Position numbers and translations under genes: made by a program | The notes under the pieces: generated by a model | The model's input: only the letters and a program-made list of their open reading frames with translations | Told to the model about the DNA's origin: nothing | Database searches by the model: none | Part shown: positions 11,635-23,560 of the stretch, one piece after another | How the letters are laid out: every line of letters starts with the position of its first letter | How positions within the stretch are numbered: the first letter of the stretch is position 1 | DNA from: Perca fluviatilis | Lineage: Eukaryota > Chordata > Actinopteri > Perciformes > Percidae | NCBI RefSeq assembly: GCF_010015445.1 | Contig: NC_053133.1 | Span: 27,213,468 to 27,277,467 of the forward strand | Direction: 5' to 3' | Length of the DNA: 64,000 nt

Positions 11635-13700
11635 ATGTCTCACTGTAAGTTTTATTAATAATAAATGAATTTCTTATCAAGTTTGTTTGTTTTTGATACC
11701 CTCCTTGCTTACATTAGTAAGACACTATTGTTCAGATAAAGTTAACCTAATATGAATAATCAAGTGAAAATATTACCACGTATAACATTTTTTTATTGTT
11801 GTTATCAGGTTTAAAATGACGTTATGTGTGTTGTTTTCACAGGTAAGAAGATTTCAGTCGTTGTCCTGGGAAGTGAAGATCATTTGAAGAAAGCCCTAAT
11901 AACCCTCATCCTACGGAAAAGAAGGGTTTTTAGCAGACAAGGTGTGGCAGCAGGTAGAAAATCTGCACAGAATAACTGGAAAACCCACAGAGGAGTGTTG
12001 TGCTGCCCTTCGGCTTTAAGGAGTCAAATCTTTACCGATTCAAATGCTGCATCATGGATCATGTGTTCAGTAAACTGACGCACCTGGCTGAAGACAGACA
12101 TCTGTTGCGAGGTAAAGGTGAAAGGAGAATCATGTAGATGCAGGATTGGTCATAACCTAAAATAAAAAATATACTGGTGTAGACTCTTACATACCTATAC
12201 AACATTTAGTAGTTTAAGGTGCTCTAAGCGATGTTGGGTGACATTACTTCTTGTTGACGTTCAAAGTATTTTCAAACAAAATGAAGACTAGCTCGCTCCT
12301 CCCTCCTCCTCATCCCGTTCTCTCCCTTCTGTGCTTCAGCGCACTAACCCCAAAAAAAAAAAGTCCTTTGTGTCCCTTATTGGCTGAACACTGGAACACA
12401 GTTTGTATATGTTTGCATGGTCCAGGTTGGACCACTTTGTTTGTTGTTGGCATGTGTGGATCCTCGGCTGTCTACAGAGACCACCTTTTTTTACAGTGTG
12501 TTTAGGGCACCGGCAGCTCGCGGATAGTGAGGAGATGTTTGCTGTATGTGACAAAAAATTTTTGCCAAAAAAACTCGTGACATCGCTTAGAATACCTTTA
12601 AGGGGACTGATGTAATTGTTTGCATACTATTACAAGATTAACTCAACAAAAGTAAAAATATTTGTATCTTTGTAATATGGTTCTGCCTCTACATTACAGC
12701 CTTGCTGACCAACCTGCGTCATTTACACCAACATCATCCTCCCCAATGATGGAAGGTAAGCCACAATCTCTCTCAGCAACAGCTATTCTATTTTACTAAC
12801 TTATAGTCAAACGTGTAGTTATTAGTAAAGGGAAATAATTTGCATAGAAACAATATGTTTCGTAGCAACTTACAGAAATTGTTATTTGGCCTTTTTATCT
12901 AGGTTTCACTGACCCCAGGAAGAGGTTAAAAAGTGAGACCTGTCTTTTCTGAACTCAGTAAATTATTACAGAAATGTGTAGTTATGTTACGTAGTTTTGT
13001 GTGTGTGTTTTAATGAAGCAGTCCAATTCTTTTAAACAAAACAAAAAGAAAGCAGCTGCTTGTAATTATGAAAACAGATACTTGTAAAGTTCCCTAAAGT
13101 TCTTTTTGTTCTACATCAATACAGGAAATCACTCTGGAACCGAAGTGAACCTTGTTCTGCTGGGAATGACCGGGACTGGAAAGAGCGCAAGTGGAAACAC
13201 AATCCTCGGAAAGAAAGAGTTTATATCAAGAGTCCGTTCAAATCTGGTCACCACAGAGTGCCAGGAGGCAGAAACTGTGATAAACGGTAGACATGTACGT
13301 GTCATTGATACCCCAGACATCTTTGATGATGAGATGAAATCGTCAATTAAGGAACATGTGGGAAATTGCAAAGACCTCAGTCAGTCAGGGCCTTGTGTGT
13401 ACTTACTTGTGATGCATGTTAGCAGATTTACAGATGGAGAGAGAGACACACTGGAAATGTTGGAAACAGCTTTTGGCAGCAAAGTTAGAGAACAAACAGT
13501 CATCCTGTTTACTCGTGGAAAAGATCTGGAGCAAGGAGAAATGAGCTTTAAAGAGTTTTTTGGATCAGTGCCAGCCTGACCTTAAGACAATTGTTGAGAA
13601 GTGTAGAGGAAGGTGTGTTGTTTTTGAGAACCATGCTTCTGCTTCAGGTTCAGATCAAGTGGAAAAACTGATGCAGATAGTGGACGGTATGTTAAAATAA
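11635..13700 (+). pseudogene. GIMAP/AIG1-family gene, five recognisable exons, frameshifted
   Basis: Exons inferred from GT-AG junctions: 11635-11644 (MSHC start), 11843-12111, 12700-12755, 12903-12932 and 13125-13700. Exon 2 begins KKISVVVLGSEDHLKKAL, a degenerate P-loop region like the first domain of multi-domain fish GIMAP8-type proteins. Its latter part reads sensibly only in another frame (YRFKCCIMDHVFSKLTHL), so it holds an indel or deletion. Exons 3-5 join in phase: a linker (ADQPASFTPTSSSPMMEG), FTDPRKRL, then a good GTPase domain with LLGMTGTGKSASGNTILG, DTPD in place of DTPG, and TRGKDL. A six-T run at 13556-13561 shifts the frame; with one T fewer it continues as FLDQCQPDLKTIVEK to a stop at 13698-13700. 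A young pseudogene or assembly indels are both possible. Confidence 0.65.
12216..12602. mobile_element. MITE-like element in a GIMAP intron
   Basis: The left end TAAGGTGCTCTAAGCGATGT and the right end ACATCGCTTAGAATACCTTTA form an imperfect terminal inverted repeat (core CTAAGCGATGT). The element is about 385 bp, contains no transposase, and sits inside the third visible intron of the plus-strand GIMAP-like gene. The target-site duplication is ambiguous. Confidence 0.65.
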
Positions 13701-14061
13701 CAGCAGAAAGAAAGAAGAATGTGCACGTATCAGGTCAGGCGCATAAAGAAACAAGATGGAATTTTTCTTACTTCTAGATAGACCAAGACTACATTGGAAA
13801 TGAATCAATACCTTTAAGGGGTTGATTACACTTTACAAATTACATTTAGATTTTCTTTTTACTTGGCTTTTTAATTAGCAGCATTTGATCAGAGATTTTA
13901 TATTTTGTTCATAGTCATGTTTGTCTGAAATAAGTTAATTGATTTTGTAAAATGAACCAAACATATTTCTTTACTCTGTGTAAGAGCTCCATCTTTCTCA
14001 TTTTGTTAACCTTTGTAAACTGTAATGACATAAACAATACATTTAACATTTAACTTCCAGG

Positions 14062-15243
14062 CTGGACTATTGTAATTCCCTACTGTCAGGTTGCTCAAAT
14101 AAGTCCCTTAAGACTCTCCAGCTGATCCAGAATGCTGCAGCGCGTGTTCTCACAAGAACTAAGAGAAGAGATCATATTTCTCCTGTATTAGCTTCTCTGC
14201 ATTGGCTTCCTGTAAAATCCAGGATTGAATTTAAAATCCTTCTCCTGACCTACAAAGCTCTAAATGGTCTAGCACCATCATATCTGGAAGAGCTCCTAAT
14301 ACCTTATTGTCCCACTAGAGCACTGCGCTCCCAGAATGCAGAGTTACTGGTGGTACCTAGAGTCTCTAAAAGTAGAATGGGAGCCAGAGCCTTCAGCTAC
14401 CATTTTCCTCTCCTATGGAACCAGCTCCCAGTCTGGGTTCGGGGGGCAGAAACTGTCACCTCATTCAAGAATGAACTTAAAACTCTCCTATTTGATAAAG
14501 CTTATAGTTAGGGAGTGAGGAGTTGCAGTGTTCACCTAACTGGCCCACCTGTCTCTCTTAGTTACACTGTTATAGTTTTAGACTGCCAGGGGACTTCCTT
14601 CCTTTGACACACTGAGCTGCTCTCTCCTCTCCCTTTCTATTACCATTTGTGTGCAGCCCGTCCCAGAAATGCTTGTTACTAATCCTAGCTTCTGGGGAGT
14701 TTACTCCCCGGAGTCCTTATGTTTTTTCCCCCAGCGTATTTCCTTGGAGAACGTTGGCACCAAGATCCTGGTTGCAGCTGTCTCCGTGGTCCTGCTGCAC
14801 TCCCTGCTGAGCTCAGCGGTGCCCTGCAATGTCATGCTGCGTCCTGCTGAACCCTGCTGCTTCCTGCTACGTCCATCCATGCTCTGCTGGGCCACGCTAC
14901 ATCCTGGAACGCCCTACAGCGCACTGATATGACATGAACTACTACGACTACCATTTGAAGTCACTGTTCCATTATTAATGTGACTATTATCACCACTGTT
15001 CATCGCATCCCCAACCGGCACCATCAGACACCGCCTACCAAGAGCCTGGGTCTGTCCCAGGTTTCTTCCCAAGAGGGAGTTTTTCCTCGCCACTGTCGCA
15101 CTGCTTGCTCTTGAGGGAATTACTGCAATTTTTGGGGCTTTGTAAATTATAGAGTGTGGTCTCGACCTACTCTATCTGTAAAGTGTCTCGAGATAACTCG
15201 TGTTATGATTTGATACTATAAATAAAATTTAATTGAATTGAAT
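14062..15243 (+). mobile_element. 5'-truncated LINE (L2-like), C-terminal RT region plus 3' UTR
   Basis: An open frame from 14062 to about 14512 reads [20 protein letters not shown], then [40 protein letters not shown], and ends DKAYS*. This is the conserved C-terminal block of fish L2/CR1-type LINE ORF2. About 0.7 kb of 3' UTR follows, including TTTCTTCCCAAGAGGGAG, and ends in AATTG-type tandem repeats at 15225-15243. The upstream endonuclease and catalytic RT are absent. It begins just after the GIMAP-like gene. Confidence 0.85.
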
Positions 15244-15247
15244 TAAC

Positions 15248-15408
15248 AATAAATAGAGGTGTGTTGTAAACTCAGTGTCTCTTTGGTCTCTGGTAATTCC
15301 ACCACACAGATCCTGTCAGAAACAGAGATATAAATTATTATCCTACACTTGTCAGGGCTTCACCTGCTCAGATACAGAGGTTATAAAATGGTGCATGCAT
15401 AGATTTAG
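15248..15408 (-). repeat. inverted copy of the 389-540 repeat
   Basis: The reverse complement of this block aligns with 389-540 over about 150 bp with scattered differences. The two copies, 14.7 kb apart in opposite orientation, belong to one dispersed family. No coding content is seen. Confidence 0.7.
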
Positions 15409-18249
15409 AGTCATGGAGAACAAGTGGGAAATGTTATACTTAATCTTGTGATAGAGCTGACTCCCCCAAAATAACTTTAGGATAAATAAATGACTATTTA
15501 AAACTGTCTCCTTGCCACCCCTGCTGCCACCCCAGTTGGCAGCAACGAATTAAAAGTTACGGCCAATTTGATCATTTACAAGACATTGATTGCATGAGAT
15601 TAAGTTTGTCTGTATGAGTTTGTAAATGGCAGCCTGTGCCCTTTTGTAGTGTGTACATACTATTTCTCATCAAACTGTGATACCTGTGATTCAATTCAGT
15701 ATGTATATGTCTGCCATATGTTGCCACCCCTCAAAAATTCCTGCCCCCCCTCTCTATTTTTCTAGATCTGCCCCTGCTTAGACTGAATCTAGACATTTAT
15801 AGCATGAAACCAAATGTGTGGGCCTATCCCTCCCACCATATTTGAAGTATTTGTAATGTTTCTGCATTCTGAACTTTTTATTCTCCTTCTGTATTTGGAT
15901 TATAATATCTCCATCTACTGGACATTTGATCTATAAGTTCCTAATGTGCTCTCTTATCACCCACTTATAATCATTTAGGTTGTTTTATGTAGGTAACATC
16001 CTAATCCTAAAGTAACTAAGTAGTACTAAATATATGTGTCACATAAATGTAGAGAAGGAAAAAGTACACTAGGAGTAGAAGTATGAAGTATACTGTATAA
16101 TGTATAATGAAACAGCTGACTGTCTTGCCTGGGCCCGGGAAGAGATACTCTTAGATGCCCTCCCCCCCGCGCCCAGATCTTTCCTTTTCCTTTGCTCTTC
16201 CTCTCCTGTTCCTCTCCTCGCCTCTCCTCGCCTCTCCTCTCCTCTCCTCTCCTCTCTCGCTGAAATTAAGTGTGTGATCAGTCTCTGATCCATCCTGCTC
16301 AGACTCTCCGACGGGGCAGCGGGCCCCTCCCGCATCACTCTCTGTCACCTGACTGTAGCTGGATCTCTCTCCTCTCTGTCTCATCCTCTCTGACGGAGCT
16401 ACCAAACTCAACTGTTTCTGTCAAAGTTAACGTGTTGTGTCAGGCTTTATACAAGCTAATGGACGTTAACATTAGAGCTGGCCTGTTAGGTTACGTTACA
16501 TGACTCGTAAACGTTGGCTACACTGTTTCTTACCTTGCTCTACGTTGACTTTACTAGTTCCAGCTTCACTGTCACCACCTTGTTTTAAATATTTGTTTAA
16601 AAAATCTCTAAGGCCTCTATTTTCTTCTTCTCTTCTTCTTTCCTTTTCTGAGCACTGGACATGTGCTGGCTGGACATTTTGAGCGTACTGAACTTCAAAT
16701 CAAATGACAACATCAAATGTTGATCAGTGGCCAAACCATTTTTGTGTTGGAGGTTGGGGGTTCTTGACCACTATTTCAAGGACAATTAGGAAAAAAAAGA
16801 ATTAAAAGTTTTTATGTAACTCAAAAATTACATATTTTTTTACACAAATAGGCCTATTTTTATTTATTTTATTATTCCATAATTTAATGAGGGCCCAGTT
16901 CTGCCCCCCTACCCTGGGCCCGGGACAACAGACCTGATGGTCTATCGGCGGGCGTGATGAAAACACTTCAAACTTTTACAGTAATTAAGTAAATGTACTT
17001 TGTTGTCTCTCCACCACTGATATGAACAACATACTTTCATGTTTGTGTATGTACAAAAAATGGAAAAGATGTAGATATTCTGATGTAATATTTTGGGTTA
17101 CATCTGTATTATTTTAGCCTAAAACTGTTTTAGATGAATATTTCTCATATTTTTTTAGATGAATGTACCACTGATGTTGTTATTTGAAAAGGCTACTAGA
17201 CGAATTTGTATTTGCTTTGAGATGTAAATTACCCTGAGAAACCTTTTCGTCTGAACATTTGAAGCCTATTTAATATCAAACCTCTCTGTTAATATATATT
17301 TATATAATAAAATATAAAAAATATTATATGTAACCATGTTGGAGCAAAGAAGAGAAGATTGATGGATGACACTGTTGTCACATTTATATTTAATTAACTG
17401 AATTATCTTGAATTCTTTTAATCATGTTGTTTGACTGTTTTTCTCTTTATTGATACCACTTTGTTTACAATTTTTGACATTTTATCAACTATATTTCTAA
17501 TATATAGTTGTTGTTTTTTACTTTAATCTTGTGAGATCTTGAGCCATGCTGGCGGTCCTTGACTTCTGATCCTTTAACTTTGACTCTGGCGCCACCATGA
17601 GGTTGATATTTGAATAATATGTCTAGACAACTATCAGATGGGTTTCTATGATGCAGATATTCAAGTTCCCCAAGAGATACATCCTAATGACTTCAGTGAT
17701 CCTTCAGAGTTTTCCTCAAGCTAATACAAGCTAATGTTCTATCATTTTGGGTTGTTATTGAAATATCTCTACAACTGTTGGATGGATTGCCGTTAAATTT
17801 GGGACGCACTTTCATGGTCTTAGTCTTGCTGTCCTCTGTAGGGGATATGAGTTGACTATCTACACTTCAAAAAATATATACTACAGTGTTGAAACCAAAT
17901 GATTAGAAAGCAACACGCACACAACTTGTTTTGTCTTGTTTGTGGTCCAGGACCTACAGGATCTAATGTAGGCTTAAAGGATAAAAAACTTAAAATATAC
18001 CAGACTATCTCCACAATTGTCCATTATTTTCTGTTATAAAAACAAAAACATAAAATAATGTTGTTTATATCAGTGGTTGAGAGTCAATAAGTAATAAATT
18101 GAAATTTTAAAGGATTAAAACAGTGCATTATACACAATGGTTATTTCCCTTAATAAGTGAGCTCTTTAGGAACTTATAGATCAAATGTCCAGCAGATGGT
18201 GATAATTCACCAGTTTTGGTTAACCAACGGTTTGGTTGAGGCTGACAGT
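15409..18249. other. non-coding; GC-rich hAT-like ends near 16115 and 16935 possible
   Basis: No gene is seen. CCTGGGCCCGGGA at 16130 and CCCTGGGCCCGGGACA near 16912 face each other and could be ends of one old DNA element that also contains a CT-rich tract at 16200-16255. The TIR match is short and no TSD is evident. The rest is AT-rich. Confidence 0.3.
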
Positions 18250-18536
18250 CAGTACGTTTACATGCACACCAATATTCCAGGTCGTGTAAACAGCTTATTC
18301 CCGTTGGATATTCAGAGAAAGGCCTTTTTCCTAATTTAGAATTTTCAGATTAAAACGTGTGGGATATTCCCGTATTATTCTGGTGTTAGAGGCATTTTTC
18401 GGACATGTATATACAGCACATTCAGAATATGTGTCTCAATCGGCGTTTTGACCGCAGGCTTATGGTCAGCTCTGTGCGTTGCTATGGTTTCTGTACACAA
18501 ACCAACCAGCCAATAGTTTGCAAGGCTGCAGACCCG
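18250..18536. mobile_element. 5' end of the DNA transposon also seen at window start
   Basis: The block begins CAGTACGTTTACATGCAC and its last 31 bases match bases 1-31 of the window. After 18536 the sequence diverges, so this copy lacks the 3' half. No transposase is visible. Confidence 0.6.
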
Positions 18537-18868
18537 TAACTGTTCAGTTTTTTTTTCTTTGAACAATCTGAATTTGTTTGGTGGAGGGAGGATTAACGTT
18601 AGATTACCATTATGTTGGCTTGTTGTGTTTGTGACTTTCAATGCGTCTCACTGACTGAATATCTAAAGCACTGCAGATGACATAGACATGTCCACAATGT
18701 ATTGTTTTTATGTGGCCATAAAGATTGTGGAGTTGATGGAAATGGCAAAATTTGAAAAAAAAAAACGTTTTTATTATTTTCCTATGTTTTTGTGTATAAG
18801 TGACTGATGGGAACAACAGTCTTTGACATTGGTCCAGTATTAAGGGTAAAGAGTTTCAGAGAAAACTA

Positions 18869-19423
18869 AAGTAATAATAATAATACATTTATTTCTTATA
18901 GTGCTTTTCTTGACACTCAAAGACGCTTTACAGTTTTGGTTACAAACAACAAAAGGTACGTAGACAAGATTACATGACAGACAAAAAGAAAAGGAAAACA
19001 CATAGATGCATGGACCAGCACAGGCAAAGCAGGAGAGGCGGGCAATGAAAAGGAGGAAAAAACAGGAAAAAGCAAGTTGGAAGAGGTGAGTTTTGAGGGC
19101 CTGTTTGAAGGATGGTAGGGTGCTTGACTGTTTGATGTGGTCAGGGAGGGCGTTTCAGAGGGTGGGTGCAGCAGCTGGGAAGGCTCTGTCGCCCCAGGTC
19201 CAAGCTTAGTCCTGATGGTCTTGAGTGTGTCGGCATTGACGGACCTGAGGCGGCGCAGGAGTGTGATGGGTGAGGAGGTCGGAGAGGTATATATGGGCAA
19301 GGTTATTAAGTGCTTTGTATGTGAGGAAAAGTATTTTGAAGATGATCCAATGTTTGACTGGGACCCAGTGGAGTTTGTGGAGAACAGGGGTGATGTGGTC
19401 TCGGTGGTAAAAGTTACATCCCA
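18869..19423 (-). mobile_element. LINE 3' fragment inserted into duplicated block copy 1
   Basis: Minus-strand translation from about 19420 to 19230 reads YHRDHITPVLHKLHWVPVKH, then IFKILFLTYKALNNLAHIYL, the C-terminal block of L2-like LINE ORF2. The minus-strand 3' end carries a TTA/TAA tandem tail, seen at 18869-18885. The homologous site at 24225 is empty, so the insertion came after the block duplicated or was lost there. Confidence 0.8.
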
Positions 19424-19563
19424 TGAACCAGTTGGTTCAGTGTTGTTGTGCAGCAGCATCACCTGATGTGTTCCTCATATCAATCATGTCAAGTTTAATC
19501 TCAGACTCTGGCTGCTACCACTCAGCGGTTAGGGGACTTTTCTAAGCGTTAGATCTCGGTCCA

Positions 19564-19806
19564 ATGTGGGCAAGAGAAGCTGCAAAGTCACATTCAGTTC
19601 TCTGCCTGCTTTGTCTGACAGAAGGGTGTAACCTTGGGTTTAACATTGAGATCTCCAACTATGTAGGGAGGTCCCGGAACATTTCTGCCAAATACACTGT
19701 TTCACATTCATCTGCTGATGGCTCTGAAATTCTGTTTCCTTATACTTCTGGCTCTGTGCCAGCTTCCTCTTACAGACACTTAATCAAGTGTTGTTATGTA
19801 TTTTGA
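19564..19806 (+). other. ORF conserved between the two block copies (80 codons), function unknown
   Basis: The ORF starts MWAREAAKSHSVL and ends RHLIKCCYVF. The copy at 24376 keeps the same start and frame for about 77 codons with few substitutions. There is no recognised domain, signal peptide or splice context. Conservation of an 80-codon frame over two young copies is weak evidence for coding. Confidence 0.2.
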
Positions 19807-20042
19807 GGAATGAGGAAACATTAAAAACAGTTGACCTAAAAAACACGACAACAATGTCTTTACACAATGTCATGGCAACCTTTAGTCGGGAATGTACTGT
19901 ACGTGGGGCAGGAATATGTCTTTGTCAGCTGATATAAAATGCACCTCTTTTGATTAATTATATTGAATCAGTATTTTCAGATTCATATCAAATTATAATT
20001 CCTCCTGATTCTCTCCCCTGAGTGACTCCTTTTAATTATTTT

Positions 20043-20165
20043 TTTATTAGGGACCATGTACAATTTTAAACATAACAACATAAACATGTTACCATTTGAT
20101 GCATTGTACCAGAGTTAGCCACAGGCTAATTTACATCTGCAGTCCCCTGGCAGGGCACTGTAGCC
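20043..20165 (+). repeat. dispersed teleost repeat (copy also at 41365-41480)
   Basis: Both copies share TAGGGACCATG near the start and CATCTGCAGTCCC toward the end, with a TTAGCCA/TTAGTCA block between them. The family looks like a SINE or LINE tail. There is no coding content. Confidence 0.6.
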
Positions 20166-20528
20166 TACTGGACAACTGGAAGTACCTTTAGACCATGTTT
20201 CCTAGAGGACAACAATACGCACCATCAAAGGCTGCAATATTACAAAACACACTTTAAATATGTTCAGCCTGTTGAAATCTCACTTGAGTACAATGATAGA
20301 GGGCAGAAGAGACACCATCATAATATCCCAATACTGCAAAGCCTCAAAGCAATGCTAAAAGATAAAAGTGCAGCTCAGCAGAGTTTTAACCCACCTCTGG
20401 TTGAAGAGGTCTATGTTTGGTCTATGTCTGCTATGTTTTCTTCAGACCCAGATTCTTTAAAAGTGCATTTTTCATTTGTTTTTATTTAAATCGACATACA
20501 TCCATGCCCTGTACCGGGGTTAGCTTCT

Positions 20529-23287
20529 GGGTCAGTGTATCTTTTGGTCATTACATTTTTTTTCTTTCATAGACAGGTATTAAAAATCAAAAAACTAATG
20601 GTTGTTTGATTTTCATTTTAAAATAGAAAATTTGAAAATTTAAATACAATGCGTTTTTTTCCTTTTCATGGTCAAAAGAGGATGAGCAAAATTAAAAATA
20701 TGCTTTGATTTTCATTTTCTATTTCATATAACAAAAATAAAATCACTAGAAAACAAAAATGAAAAAGGGCCTGTGTTTTTATATTCTGAGACGGATGTTG
20801 TCATTTCCAAGGCAACAGCACCAGTGTACCAGTGTTGGGTCCGTGTACTTTTTCGTTCATTCGATTTTCATTTCATAAACAGGTATTAAAAAACAAAAAA
20901 CGAATGGTTATTTGATTTTCGTTTTAAAACATGACATTTGAAATTGAAATACAATGCGTTTTTCTTTTCATTGTCGAAATGGGATGGGAGAAATTTAAAA
21001 TATGCTGTGATTTTCATTTTCTATTTTATATAACAAAAATAAAATCACTCGAAAACAGAAACGAAAAAGGCTTATTTTTTCATATTACAGACCGGATGTT
21101 GTCATTTCCAAGGCAACAGCGCCAGCCTAGCCTAACAGTATTTAGCCCGCCAAAATTACTTTGGAAACCTAGCTATACTCTTGATAATCCTTGGGGGGAA
21201 TTTTATTTCATAATGTCACATGTATTTATTCCCCTCTCTCCCTGCCTCCCTGTCTCTACCCGCCGCAGGCAACTTCGCCCGAAGAGAGTCGAACCAGCTG
21301 AGGAAACAGACTTTCGGTTCACGGCTGTAACGTTACCGTTACGCCACCGTTAACAATCCCAGCAAATGTTCTGTTGCTGCCGTTAAGCTTGCTGATCTGG
21401 CAGAGAGTCACCGGGGGTTCGGGATCAGATCATAGGGATCAGACCTCCAGTGCTGGGTCTAATATTCTAATATTAGCTGCTGCTGCAGCTAGCTAGCAGC
21501 TAGCCACCAGCCCTGTGACCTCGGTCCTCGCGGTTCGCCTCCGGGACTGACTCTGCAGAGCTGGCGTTACCCGTTCTATGATCAATGAGCAATGATCAAG
21601 GATTACCAAATTTTCTCTCTCATATTGCTCCTCATAACCACTGAAAAACTAAAAAATCTAATCCAAAGTACAATTATTATGGACGTTAGCTGACATTAAG
21701 GGTTTCTGCTTCATTAAGGGAAATTGTAAGGGAAAAAGCTTAACGTGGTTAACCATTAAGCTTTTTCGTAACGTTAGCGCATTTTTTGATCACTGTTTAT
21801 AAACAGTGATCAAAAAATCTAACCCAAAGTCGTTATGGACGTTATCTGACTGATAACTGACTGATATTTGATTGATCATTGTTTAGGTACATTAAAGTTA
21901 AGCTTTTTCACGTTAAGCGTTTTAGAATGTCCCTGCTGCTGCTGAGGGAATCTGTAGCCTATAACTTCCGTTTTTTGCCCCCGTTTACATAAATATACAT
22001 ATGGCTATGAAATAGATCATGAAATACAGGCTTTAGTCATAATAGTTCAATAGCCTAAATACATGTATGTTTTACTATGTATTTCGAGGGACTTTTATTT
22101 ATTCCATCTATTTATATGCACGTTATATTTAAAGGAAGTTTAGTTATCTCACAGGCTCAGACTAAAAGCAGCAGCAAGCCTGCCTGACATCAGTGCATCA
22201 TAGCATATCACTATCTGCAAATAAAATAAAATATGAATAAATCACGAGCGCGGCAGATTCCCAGCTCAGCTAGAGCGGGTAACGCAGCTCTGCAGACGGA
22301 CCAGAGTCAGTCAACACCGGGAAGCGAACCGTGGAAAGTTTGCTGGGATTGTTAACGGAGGCGTAACGGTAACGTTGCAGCCGTGAACCGAAAGTCTGTT
22401 TCCTCAGCTGGTTCGATTGGGGCGAAGTTGTCTGCGGCGGGTAGAGACAGAGAGTCAGAGGGAGGCAGGGAGAGAGGGGAATAAATACATGTGGCATTAT
22501 GAAATAAAATTCCCCCCAAGCATTATCAAGAGTAGAGGTTTCCAAAGTAATTTTAGCCTGGGCTGAAAGCAACACTGGTAGGCTATGCTGGCGCTGTTGC
22601 CTTGGAAATGACAACATCCGGTCTCTGAATATGAAAAAACAAACCTTTTTTCATTTCTATTTCCGAGTGATTTTATTTTTGTTATATGAAATAGAAAATG
22701 AAAATCACAGCATATTTTTAATTTCTCCCATCCCCTTTTGACCATGAAAAGGAAAAAAATGCCTTGTATTTCAATTTCAATTGTTGTAGCCTATTTTAAA
22801 ACGAAAATCAAATAACCATTCGTTTTTTGTTTTTTAAGTCTGTTTATGAAATGAAAATCGAATGAACGAAAAAGTACACGGACCAGAAATCTCTGTGCAC
22901 ATATCACAGAGAATTTTCTGCCAGAAATGTGGGGAGATTTTGTACTGAAAATGGCACAAACATGATGTGACCATAGACCGTATGGACTCATCTGACATCA
23001 CGTTGAAGTTACCTTCTGCTTCACAGCGTCTGATTCTGCAGTTGAGGAAAACTTGTAGCCCAACTTCCTGAGAGACTGATGTGATTTTATTTTTTGTTAC
23101 ATGAAATAGAAAATGAATATCAACGCATCTCTCATCCCCTTTTAAGCAGGAAAAGGAAAAAAAAACGCCTTGTATTTCAATTTCAAATTTTTTATTTTAA
23201 AACAAAAATGAACCAACCATTCGTTTTTTTGTTTTCTAATACCTGTTTTCGAAATGAAAATCGAATGACCAAAAGATACGCTGACCC
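20529..23287. mobile_element. nested long inverted-repeat (foldback-like) element
   Basis: Four related arms are arranged in mirror order. Outer left 20529-20825 and outer right 23080-23287 begin and end with GGGTCAGTGTATCTTTTGG and its near complement. Inner left 20837-21580 and inner right 22265-22884 begin and end with GGTCCGTGTACTTTTTCG and its complement. The inner arms are about 0.6 kb long and closely matched. TTCT flanks both outer ends and may be a 4-bp TSD. No transposase lies inside. The centre (21590-22260) contains a 38-bp perfect palindrome and a second hairpin. The likely history is one inverted-repeat element inserted into, or duplicated within, a relative. Confidence 0.75.
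21781..21818. repeat. 38-bp perfect palindrome
   Basis: Each 19-base half is the exact reverse complement of the other (centre between 21799 and 21800, GTTTA|TAAAC). Just upstream, GAAAAAGCTTAA and TTAAGCTTTTTC form a second 12-bp stem. Both lie at the centre of the inverted-repeat element. Confidence 0.9.
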
Positions 23288-23293
23288 TTCTGT

Positions 23294-23560
23294 TTAAGGC
23301 AAAGGGGGCTTTGCGTTCTCCTTTACCTTGTTAAGGTGAACTAGGTTAGCCTCCTTGTGCAAACTTCTCAAATGTACTTTCAAATTCGTGGGATTTTTCC
23401 CTTTAATAAATTGTCCACATACTTTACCACCTTCTACTGCAAGGCACTTGCTTTTATCTGACACAAGCTGTGTGTGCCCTGTGTTTTTTCTTTTTTCTTT
23501 TGTTCCAATTACATATGCAAATAGAGGTGTGCCATAGCCGTCTGTGGATTGGTGGAGAGG
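23294..23560 (-). pseudogene. BED-type zinc-finger exon of a transposase (hAT-like), truncated
   Basis: The minus-strand reading contains SKCLAVEGGKVCGQFIKGKN followed by PTNLKVHLRSLHKEA, a C...C...H...H arrangement with the NPTNLKVHL signature of BED fingers in hAT transposases and ZBED proteins. It ends at a stop beside the outer end of the inverted-repeat element (23287). The catalytic domain is absent. Residues upstream of the finger look non-coding, so only the finger is annotated. Confidence 0.6.

Larger units (their letters stand above)
18732..19830 (+). repeat. duplicated block, copy 1 (split by a LINE)
   Basis: Segments 18732-18868 and 19424-19830 are together homologous to 24091-24630 at high identity. 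Between them sits a LINE that copy 2 lacks. The second segment contains an ATG-initiated ORF (19564-19806) that is nearly unchanged in copy 2. The ends do not show TG...CA, so this is a duplicated genomic block or unknown repeat; LTR structure was not found. Confidence 0.8.

Noticed and set aside
22270..22745. Minus-strand ORFs in the inverted-repeat arms, similar to the plus-strand ORF at 20931
   Set aside because: Their similarity only reflects the inverted repeat; no domain or splice context supports coding.
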